NCBI GenBank assembly: GCA_930367215.1
Contig: OV884059.1
Location: 30,309,882-30,373,881, forward strand
Origin: Pollenia angustigena
Taxonomy: Eukaryota; Arthropoda; Insecta; Diptera; Polleniidae
Length of the DNA: 64,000 bases
Direction: 5' to 3'
Shown: in pieces, positions 55,652-64,000 of the stretch
Layout of the letters: each line of letters starts with the position of its first letter
Position numbering within the stretch: position 1 is the stretch's first letter
The notes under the pieces: generated by a model
The model's database searches: none
What the model saw: only the letters and a program-made list of their open reading frames with translations
Told to the model about the DNA's origin: nothing
Program-made: the position numbers and the translations under genes

Positions 55652-56362
55652 ATGTTTTCCTAGTAAAAATTTCGCGATATTTTCTGCAGTCTTTGTTTCT
55701 TGCCTCCTGAGCTTCTTCAGAAAATTTTCCAATCGGAAGAATGCAAGAGGCTATAATATCCTTTCCATGGCAAAGGACTTTATGCACACTAACAGGCATT
55801 GAGTACCCGAAATATTCTTTCAAATACCACTCCAAAGTTTCTCTTGCATATTCGCCGAACTTTTCTGAATCAATTTTAAGACCACAATTTAGGCACTCCA
55901 ACAGCACATGAAAACGCTTGATCAAATCTTAATTAACGCCAGTTATTTCGGCTGACTTTTCGGCATTTCTAAAGAATTTCTTTGCGGTATTACCATCGTT
56001 TGTGTTTCCGGTCTGCTGTGAGCAAGCCAAGCTCCTTTTTAAATTTTTGTTGAATGTATTTTTTCTTCTCTGCAACTTTTTTTTATTTTCTGCTCCACGA
56101 GCTTGCCATGTCTTAATATCCAGTTTGTACGATATATGTAAAATACATTCTAAAAACCTTATCCATGCATGGAGTTCAAGGGATAAAAAGGATTCATTTA
56201 TATTTTTTTGAGGTATATCGCAGATGTTGTTCATTTCACTGGGCTTAGCCCCACATCAGTAGCATGTTTGTGATGATGCACAGGATAATACAGCATTGCA
56301 AACTTTACCGTCTATCAAACAAAATATCAGATTTGCTGTTACCTGAAATTGCTTGGCATCTA

Positions 56363-57275
56363 AAGGGTGTCCCAACTAGAACGCAATTTTTAAATTTTAA
56401 ATAAAACACAGATATTTAAAAAAAAAAAAATCGTGAAACTTTATTATATCGTAAAGTAGACAGAATGAGGTTTTGTATGGAACAATATATCGTGCAGATT
56501 GTCGCCGCGGCTTTGCTGGCGCACACGCGATCTTTTAATGAAATTTTCAATGACCTTTTTGCATAAATGCTGCGGTATTTCATTAATGCATCGTCCAATT
56601 TCCTCTTTTAAGTCTTGAGTCGTCGTCGGCTTATTCGCGTTAACCATCGACTTCAAAAAAACCCCAAAGAAAAAAATCTAAAAGTTTTAAATCGCACGAT
56701 CTAGGCGGCCAATTCTAGTCTCCAAAACGCGAAATAACACGACCGGAAAATGACTGATGCAGCAATTGAATTGTTTCTCTGGCTGTATGACATGTGGGGC
56801 CATTTTGTTCACCACATGCCCTCCACATTCATTTCTTCAATTCAATGCAAGAAAAAACTGGTTATCATTTCACGATACCGAACACCATTGACTGTTTGCG
56901 CTTGACCTGCCTCATTTTCATAAAATAAGGTCCAATGATTCCTCCAGCCCAAAAACCACACCACACAGTGACACGTTGAGGATGCATTTGCTTCTCGTGA
57001 ATCACTCGAGGATTTTCCTCACCCCAAATGCAACAATTGTGCCTATTGACGATGCCATCAAGAAATACCGCAGCATTTATGCAAAAAGGTCATTGAAAAT
57101 TTCATTAAAAGATCGCGTGTGTGCCAGCAAAGCCGCGGCTGCCATCTGCACGATATATTGTTCCATACATATCCTCATTCTGTCTACTTTACGATGTAAT
57201 AAAGTTTCACGATTTTTTTTAAATGTCTGTGTTTTATTTAAAATTTAAAAATTGCGTTCTAGTTGGGACACCCTT
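56363..57275. mobile_element. Palindromic mariner derivative: transposase 3' end on both arms, TA target
   Basis: Ends AAGGGTGTCCCAACTAGAAC and inverse, TA at 56361-56362 and 57276-57277. The two ~235-bp arms each encode, pointing outward, the same C-terminal DD41D-type residues (KKVIENFIKRSRV, HDILFHT). The middle (56610-57040, minus) encodes CIWGEENPRVIHEKQMHPQ and VTVWCGFWAGGIIGPY. The left two-thirds is therefore a 5'-deleted mariner, and the right arm is an inverted copy of its 3' end. Inserted in the Transib gene; removal with one TA restores its frame. Confidence 0.88.
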
Positions 57276-57611
57276 TACGAGTATAGTGGTTGAAGTAAGT
57301 TGTGATATTTGTTCTTTCGCTTTGTTTACTTCTGAAGTTATTACACTGACTATTTCTTTGGCAAAAACGAACTTAATAGGGCGACAGTACCGTGTGGAAG
57401 AAGGAGCAGGGTTTTTCTAAATCACTGACAGATTATCACCATTATCATTAACGGCGCACATTTGGATTGGTACCATTGATAAACTAAACATACTATCATC
57501 AGAGCTATGTTTGTCCATATACTTTTGTCGATAATTAGCTTGTTCAGCCCCATCACAATCCCACTTCACGATAATATTTAGTGTTTTAACATTTGATAAG
57601 CTTGTAAGAAC

Positions 57612-58583
57612 TAAAGAGATGCACAAGCACAAGAAATATTGCTTACAAGCAATTTCATTGAATTTAGATAGTGTGTGTTTATTACTCTCTCATTACAAAA
57701 CACATACTTCCAAAAACAATTGTGTTGTTTTACGATCAAAATATAGAAGAATAGAACAAAACTGCACTAGAACAATGCTGAACTAAAATAAAGCTGAATT
57801 AGAACAAATATGAAGTAGAACATTAAAACAGAAATAGAACATTCCAAGCATGTTTGAATGTTTTGATTGTAAACATATACCAAAGAGAATTGCAAAGTGG
57901 GAAACATTTTCGTTTTGTAATGAATATGAAAAAGCTTAAAAAAGTTTATATGTAATATTAATTTTTATTTGCAAAAATTTATTGTTTATTATTTACATAC
58001 ATATAAAGGTACTTAGGTCTAATATTTAAATAAAATTAAGAAGAATTCATTATTTTCATAGATATAAAAAATAAAATCTAATGGTGTGTCTCACAATTTT
58101 TTGGGAAAATTGATAGCAACAAAATATTAATAATTATTTAACTAGAATTAGAAATATTGGTTAAATAAACGTTTAAAGTTTTATATAAAAATAAAACAAG
58201 ACCTCAAGCTTGATAATTTAGTTATACCTACATAATATAATAATAAAGGTCGACTAAAATAAAATATATGTACATTTAGGAAATAATTCAAAAATATAAA
58301 TTTTTTTATTTTTTTTAATGTTCTAGTGCACTCGATGCTTTTACTATAATTTACCGTTTCTTTATTACATTGTCTGTTTTTGTGTTGATATTCTGTTTGT
58401 TTTGATAATACAAGCACTAACAAAGCAGAAGAGAAAAACTTTTCAAGTTATGCTTGTTTTGTTTTGGTGGAAGTAATGTGTTGTTATGTTTGTTTTGCTA
58501 TGTATGTTTACAGTGAAATAATATAATTGATAGTTGTGTGAAGTAGAACATAGAACATTAAGAATATTTTGCGCAGCCCTTTA
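57612..58583. mobile_element. 972-bp hAT-type MITE in the Transib gene, target GTAAGAAC
   Basis: Ends TAAAGAGATGCACAA and, inverted, TAAAGGGCTGCGCAA (12 of 15 match), flanked by perfect GTAAGAAC (57604-57611; 58584-58591). Removing it with one octamer joins HTVERLCIGLEGVLT to SLSNVKTLNIIVKWDCDG in frame. The interior has no coding; it repeats 'tagaacaaa/gaactaaaat' words near 57770-57850. Confidence 0.85.
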
Positions 58584-59372
58584 GTAAGAACCCCTTCTAG
58601 CCCTATACAAAGTCTTTCTACGGTATGATTTATAAGCTACTGAACTGATACTTCAGCTGAAACTTCAGTTATTATTATGTCCTTTGGATAGCACAACCTC
58701 TTTTACAATATAATAAGGTGGATACAAAGTGCAACGGGGATTTTTTGCTTAATCTCGAACAATGTTGTACTGATTTGACGATAAGTTTGCATCAATAAGA
58801 AGCGCCAGAGCCTGGTTTGGAGCTAATTTTGGTGGGCTGTTTAAGGAAAATATGCGAGCCTTCTTGATTTTGCTACCCCTTTTTGGAGAAGCAGATGCCA
58901 GTTCCTTGACAATCGCTGCAGAGTTTCGTTTTCCAGAATGGTATAGCTTTGTTGCAGTTGCTTTGGCTAACTCGTCTTGACTAGCGGACTGCAAAAGATG
59001 ATGCACTTCTCTGTATTGCACTTTAGGATGACAATCCTAAAATTCTTTTTTAGGTCTGCCTGCATTGGTCCTCGATCCACAAGGCAATGCATCCCTTACA
59101 GTACACTTTAGGTCAAACGACACATTTTTCTGTGCGAAAGTCCAAAAATCAACTTGCAGTTTTACTATTGTTGTTGTTTTTTAATTCTAAAGACTTCAGA
59201 ATAAAAAAAAATGATTTTTGTTTTAACTAAATATTAATAACCGTTATACAGCAGCGTGTCGAAGTCAACTGATTAAATTTTTTCTATAATTGTGTTCCTA
59301 AGTTAAGTAGTGCGTGGTCAACTTTAAGTGCGTATATCTCGGACTGTGTTTGTGATAATTTATTAGAGTAAA

Positions 59373-59882
59373 ATGGAAAAGAAAGAGCCAAGTAAGTAGA
59401 TATATTTTTAATTTTAAATGTTTTATATATATGTCGCTATACTTAATAAATAACTCATTAGCGTAAACATCTATAAATAGTTAAATTTTTATAAAATTTT
59501 TATTTTCTGAAAGCTTTTAAAAAAATATACCCCATTTCTCCACTCTCAAATTGCACAAAACAATTAGAAAATTATCTAGTGAGTTATTTGGTATTTATCA
59601 AAAATTGCGATTTTTGCGTTTTGCGAGTAATGCCTCTTTTTGTTAGGTAACCTCTTTATAAAAAAGATTGATCTTTTTGAAGTATGGCGAAAGGAAAGTA
59701 CAAAAAAACAAAAGGTTGATGCCGTTTTGAAACACGTATATGACAAACTTGAAACCTCGTCAATTTCTGATGAAATGGTGAAACAAATTACCAAAAAAAT
59801 TAATTTGTTTTGCGTGAAACTAGAACAAAAGTGGAAAAAGTGTCATAGAAAGACAAATCGAGCCTTTGGTGCAAGATCGTAG
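59373..59882 (+). CDS. Transib-type transposase N-terminal exons 1-2 (fragment)
   Basis: Exon 1 59373-59391 (MEKKEP plus one base), donor GTAAGT at 59392. The intron is 59392-59646 with pyrimidine tract and AG at 59645-59646, and exon 2 is 59647-59882. The join is in phase and gives 84 residues: a charged helical region (IDLFEVWRKESTKKQKVDAV) and KINLFCVKLEQKWKKCHRKT, then a stop. From memory this matches the N-terminal region of Transib-like transposases before their GRP motif. It points away from pseudogene A, which lacks exactly this part, so it may be its N-terminus inverted, or a separate fragment. Confidence 0.55.
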
Positions 59883-60074
59883 TAACTCAAAATTTGAATT
59901 TTTTGAGCTGGGTATGGAGAAATGATCTTTGGGAAAATATCTATCTAAAGAAAAAAAGATTATGGTTCTATCTCTAACTGTTCAGATTTTACAGCTAAAA
60001 ATGTTTTTATTGCCTCTAGCTATTTTCAACCATATTTATATTAATATAAAAAAAATTTTGATTTTTAGTTGAAC

Positions 60075-60160
60075 TGTTGACTGTTGGCTAACGGGCACCG
60101 ATGTTTCTTGAAACATGTAAAGATTAACCAGGGTTCAAATCCCAACTCAGCCAAGAAAAA
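60075..60160 (+). other. tRNA-like Pol III box A/B segment
   Basis: 'tggctaacggg' (box A-like) and 'gggttcaaatccc' (box B-like) are about 40 bases apart, with a hairpin 'atgtttcttgaaacat' between where an anticodon arm would be. The acceptor stem does not pair and the anticodon loop is too short, so this is not a working tRNA. It could be a tRNA-derived SINE head. Confidence 0.3.
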
Positions 60161-60187
60161 TTATCAATAAATTTTAACTCGGCAATT

Positions 60188-60567
60188 CCCAGTGTCACCT
60201 ACAGGTGACAAAGATTAACGGTATTTTTAAACATGGAAACAGACATCACTGATAAATATTAATATTATTTATATACAGACAACACCCTGTTGTATATCTG
60301 ATTTTATTTTGGCAACGCTAGAATTTTATTAACTAGGGGATTTTTAAAAATCTTTAAGCAGTGTTTTTGATTTTAACATACTGGTGTGTCTTATGATAAA
60401 TAAATTGTTATAAAAATGCCAAAAGGGTAAATATCACAATAATTTTTTTTCATACATACTGCTAGATATTCAGGCTTACAAAGTGAGCAAGTATTTTTAG
60501 AAAATTAATTATATCCTACCCAAAATTATGGGCTGTTTTTCAAGTGTCACCTTCAGGTGACACTGGG
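60188..60567. mobile_element. Short inverted-repeat element with palindromic GTGTCACCT ends
   Basis: CCCAGTGTCACCTACAGGTG at the left, inverted CCCAGTGTCACCTGAAGGTG at the right. Each end is itself a near-perfect palindrome. Flanks AATT and TATT could be eroded TTAA. CCC-ended repeats and a TTAA-like site suggest a piggyBac MITE; it lies just upstream of a piggyBac transposase relic. Confidence 0.6.
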
Positions 60568-60637
60568 TATTATATATACATGTGTATATATGAATACCAC
60601 AAATTGTATATCCTGCAAAATTTTGACTATTGCTTTT

Positions 60638-62389
60638 ATGTTTTATGGAAGATTAAACTTGGACGAAATTGTACGAATACTAGAGGCTGGAGATGACCCT
60701 GGCGACATCATATTGTTTCCTCCTGAGGATGGAGAGGTTACTGATGAAGACAGTGAAGATGAAAATGATGCCAATTTCATTCACCTCCCTAGCCGAATGT
60801 TGCGATTAGAGTTTGAAGTGCAAACCAGACCCAACAGAGAAGATGAAGAAGTGGATCTAGACGTTCCACAATTATCAGAACACATTGCAGACCAGGAACC
60901 TGCTCAAAAGAAGAAAAAGAAAAAACTTACTGTAAAGAAGTGGTCAAAAAATTCTTCAGTTTTTTCCTAATGCGGTAAAGGAGACAGCGATCAAGATATT
61001 CTAGACACATTTCAGGAAGATATCAGTGTCACTGGTTGCTTTGAGTTATTGTACAACAAAGATTTAATAAGCCTCATTGCAGATATGAGCAATTTGTATG
61101 CTCTACAGAGGAACCATACATTGAATGTAACCGAAAATGAAATTAGAGTTTATATTGCTATACTACTGTTGACTGGATACATGACACCAAAATACATGAG
61201 AATGTTTTGGGAAAAAAAAGTGGACACGTATGATTTGGTATCCAGCAGTATAAGACGAAATCGCTTTTTTGAAATACAGCAATATTTACATTTGTGTGAT
61301 AGTAACGCATTGCCTCAAAATGATAAATTTGCCAAGGTTCGTAAATACTTTGAGTTGCTTGTTGCTAATTTTACCACCAATTTTGATAAGGCCAGTTCAT
61401 CGCATATTTCAATTGATGAAACTATTGTTCCATATTATGGGAGATATAGCACAAAGCAACATATTCATGGAAAACCATTACGATTTGGGTACAAAATTTG
61501 GTCTGCAGCTACGGCTTAAGGATATTTAGTAAACTGCGAATTATATCAAGGAGCAAGTAGTCCAAGCTTGAAGTTGCAGTCAGAGTATGGCCTAGGCGCC
61601 GCAGTTATTTTAGAGCTTCACTCAAGACTACCTCAAGAATTAGGTCCTTTTAATCTATACTTTGATAATTTCTTTACTGGTCTGCCTTTGCTAAATTATT
61701 TACATGAGCATAACATTGGTGGAACAGGAACGATTAGAGAAAATCGCCTTGAAAATTGCAGTCTTCTAAATTCTAAAGACATGCGAAAGAAGCCAAGAGG
61801 AGAGATAGATTACAAGACTTCTCAAAAAATAATTGTAGCAAAATGGCATGACAATAGCATCGTGAGCATTGCTTCCAACTGTCACGGACTGACTCCAATC
61901 ACAAAAGTAGATAGAATTGGTGTTATCAATAAAAAGAGAACAAAAATTCAAGTCGATTGCCCTGCACTCGTAAAAATGTATAATAAGTATATGGGTGGTG
62001 TAGACCGCTTTGATGAGAATGTTGATTCTATGAGAGTAGCCTTACGTGGAAAAAAATGGTGGTTTCGTCTGTTTGCATTTGGACTAGATGCTGCTTGCCA
62101 GAACGCTTGGCTCATCAAAAGAAAATGCGATAACAACTGGACTTATTGTGAATTCCGTAGGGCAATCGTGTTGTCATATTTACAAAAATACGGAACGCAG
62201 CCAACTAAGAGTAACAATTGTGGCGTTCCCATTGTGTTGAGAGTTTCAAATGAAACTAGATTGGGAGGGTGTTCAGAGGACCATATTGAGCAGGATTGCT
62301 CACAACGGCGCTGCGGTTTTTGTCATAAACGCACTAGAAAAATTGTGTGCCAAATGCAACATAGGCCTTCATATTCAATGTTGGTATAA
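60638..62389 (+). pseudogene. piggyBac-type transposase, two stop codons
   Basis: A single frame of 584 codons with TAA at 60968-60970 and TAA at 61517-61519 (probably a former Gln). ATG 60638 starts MFYGRLNLDEIVRILEAGD, then an acidic stretch (EDGEVTDEDSEDEND) and a Lys-rich patch. The core carries HISIDETIVPYYGRYS (first Asp), LYFDNFFTGLPLL (second Asp), YMGGVDRFDENV (third Asp) and GKKWWFRLFAFGLD. The C-terminus has a Cys/His-rich finger (CSQRRCGFCHKRTRKIVCQ). Length and domain order match the family (550-600 residues). The first stop sits in a T run and could instead reflect a one-base slip. No 3' terminal repeat found. Confidence 0.93.
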
Positions 62390-62583
62390 ATTCCACAACA
62401 AATAAAAAAATTTAATGAAAATTAAATTTGATGAACTCAAGCCTAATTAAAGAATATCAAAAAAAATTAAAAAAAATATTTAATATTATTAATAATTTTT
62501 CACCTTTTTTTAATTACAAAACATTCCTCTTTATTAAAAAACTTGTAAAAAAATAACTTAAGTAAACGGAACTACTATTAAAA
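62390..62583. other. AT-rich junction between piggyBac and Transib B relics
   Basis: No coding. Neither piggyBac nor Transib terminal repeats could be identified here, so the boundary is unresolved. Confidence 0.4.
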
Positions 62584-63585
62584 AGATGGCTGAAAACTTC
62601 AAATGCATTTTTCTCAGTTCACGAATTTTTGAATTACTACGGTATTGCACCAAAGGCTCGAAATGTATTCAAAAACCAAAACCAGGCATGGCTAAATGCT
62701 AAATTAAATATTGTGGTAGATGGCATTTTAGAAAAGGCAACAAGTGGCGCTGTTGGACGTCCTCGTGTACCATTTAGCGAAAAATCGGAATTTGGAAAAA
62801 GAAAAGAAGCTGCAGAGCTTTCAAATGCGAAACCTTATACAAGTCTTCTCGTTCGTGCAGCAGCAACATCAGCACGTAAACAAGGTGAAACCGATTTGGC
62901 TGCAATACTAAAGGTCCAACAAGACCGTCAAAAATGCGTAAAATTTGTGATGAACATCCTAAGAAGCCAATTCCATTTACTGCGGATGAGGCTTTAGCCT
63001 TCCTCCTTGAACATAATTTGTCTAAAGAGCAGTATAATGCAATACGCCAGGAAAGCATATTAAGGAACTGTGATATATATCCTCATTATAGTAAAATAAC
63101 TACCGCGAAAATGAAATGCCGTCCTGAGGGTACAAAAGCAGCAGAGAACCTTGTGAATGTTCATCTTCAATCTATTCTAGCGCATACAGCAGAAAGAATT
63201 GTTGAAATGCAAAAAGAAGTTTTTATTGCTGAAATGGAAGAGGAGAAGACTGAGTTTTTAAGCACGGAACTAATATTTAGTCACGGCTTTGATAGTAGTA
63301 CTGGTCAAGCCCAGTTTAAGCAAGCATTTAGTGAACAAAGTTTGTCAAGTAGCTGTGACGCATAGGGCCATGGATACTTCAGATCCATTAATTTCCACAA
63401 CATTTTTAAACAGACGCATTCAAAAAAGAACACGTTCCACGTTACCACCTGAAGTAATTGAACTATTATGTTGATGCGAACCAACAGAAGAACTTCACCA
63501 TAACGAACAAGACGACGAAAATAATGAAAGTGAAGAAGCCTCCTTTGAATTAATTTTACAAAGTGAATTGGATATAAACAATTAA
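62584..63585 (+). pseudogene. Transib (RAG1-family) transposase pseudogene B with internal deletion
   Basis: Readable from KRWLKTSNAFFSVHEFLNYY through AWLNAKLNIVVD, GAVGRPRVPF and LVRAAATSARKQGETD. A one-base shift near 62930 leads to KICDEHPKKPIPFTADEALA, LSKEQYNAIRQES, ILAHTAERIVEMQKEV and FSHGFDSSTGQAQF (first catalytic Asp). A stop at 63363-63365 is followed by an abrupt jump, in another frame, to the C-terminal tail (TRSTLPPEVIELL, then an acidic end to TAA 63583-63585). The region with the second Asp, zinc site and catalytic Glu (about 300 residues) is missing. It differs in sequence from pseudogene A, so it represents another Transib subfamily. CACTGTG at about 63627-63633 is a candidate 3' terminal heptamer. 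Confidence 0.88.
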
Positions 63586-64000
63586 TAAATATTTTAGTAT
63601 TAAAAAACAAATTAATTAATTCTATACACTGTGTTTAAATTAATGGGTGCTAGAGGGTTAATTTTTGGTCACTTATGGGTTAAATTCCATTTTTTTATTG
63701 GAACCATCCATAATTATTTAATTCATATAATAACTGTTTCGATTACTCTTATAATGTAGTCGTAATTAATTTTGCACAGAAAAAGTATTCATTTGACCTA
63801 ATGTGCAGTAGTTGAAAATTGTACATTATTTTCAAGCCAGCTTGCATTTTTATTTAGAAATTATGCTAAATTACGACTGGATTCCCACCACCTTTTTTGT
63901 ATTTTACAAACTAGCGCACGAACAGTTGCCTTTAAACTGCAAAGAGCGTCAGATGTTAGCACCGGTAAGCCTATTTTTTCCAAAACAAAACCCATGATGG
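63586..64000. other. No gene seen; candidate element ends
   Basis: CACTGTG (about 63627) and, 24 bases on, 'gctagaggg' + TTAA (63658-63661), which would suit a piggyBac-type right end. The ORF at 63812-63997 is unrecognised and runs to the window edge. Confidence 0.35.

Larger units (their letters stand above)
55086..59160 (-). pseudogene. Transib (RAG1-family) transposase pseudogene A, split by three insertions
   Basis: Reading on the minus strand from 59160: NAGRPKK and ALALLIDANLSSNQYN (N-terminal region); KWDCDGAEQANYRQ (first catalytic Asp, codon 57552-57554); APSSTRYCRPIKFVFAKE; LIDGKVCNAV (second catalytic Asp, 56310-56312); a CxxC-like zinc site with its inner Cys pair (TCY.CGA); TWQARGAENKKK; TNDGNTAKKFF; VHKVLCHG (His pair, like the RAG1 zinc-binding histidines); SEEAQEARNKDCRKYRE (catalytic Glu, 55704-55706); and FNRLLILSDPYIA near the C-terminus. 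Three mobile elements interrupt it (55285-55651, 56363-57275, 57612-58583). Removing them gives about 600 codons with eight or so stops/frameshifts. The exon-encoded N-terminus is absent here. Confidence 0.9.

Noticed and set aside
60075..60160. A functional tRNA gene
   Set aside because: Acceptor stem does not pair, T stem has only three pairs, anticodon loop is short.
63650..63661. 'gctagaggg'+TTAA as the right end of the piggyBac element
   Set aside because: It would enclose the whole Transib B relic and no matching TTAA+CCCTCTAG left end is seen near 60 kb; kept only as a possibility.

Overview
The window looks like repeat-rich heterochromatic or intergenic DNA from a higher fly, probably a calyptrate such as a blow fly or house fly. 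It is very AT-rich. It carries DINE-1/Helitron-type elements with the fly motif 'ttcggctgtgccgaat', plus a Jockey-type and LOA/I-type non-LTR retrotransposons, Tc1/mariner, hAT, piggyBac, PIF/Harbinger and Transib elements. I recognise no complete host gene. Nearly every protein-like stretch is a decayed transposon gene; the one long near-intact ORF is a Tc1-type transposase (30889-31986, minus).

Layout. 0-13 kb: the 5' part of a Jockey-type element runs off the left edge, followed by a hAT MITE with a perfect 8-bp target duplication, LOA and DD41D-mariner fragments, a local duplication around 4.9-6.3 kb, a PIF/Harbinger MITE, a 2.1-kb hAT element bounded by GGGCTGTGGAGTCG repeats, and a solo LTR. 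13-19.5 kb: a mariner pseudogene, then a 5.5-kb inverted-repeat composite (13985-19463) with an ~83-bp minisatellite, a 2.4-kb hAT-like element and a hAT transposase relic. 19.5-34 kb: I read this as one Foldback-like structure, with two inverted arms of tandem ~95-155 bp repeats around a 2.6-kb core. At least ten younger elements are nested in the arms (DINE-1-like, a 1.37-kb palindrome, MITEs, the Tc1 element, a Helitron). The core holds a small ORF resembling a secreted peptide.

34-54.5 kb: an LTR split by a TA-target MITE, further MITEs, reverse-transcriptase relics, a LOA/I-type ORF2 with only two nonsense codons (43575-46748) whose 3' tail is a CCTAA repeat, and a DD41D element carrying an inserted Helitron. 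54.5-64 kb: a cluster of cut-and-paste transposases. A Transib (RAG1-family) transposase pseudogene on the minus strand is split by three different MITE-like elements; removing each with one target copy restores reading frame locally. Nearby lie a stray N-terminal Transib exon pair on the opposite strand, a piggyBac transposase with two stops, and a second Transib copy with an internal deletion.

The most informative content is the nesting order, the exact target duplications and empty sites, and the Transib cluster. Everything was read by eye from the sequence; family names rest on remembered motifs and were not searched.
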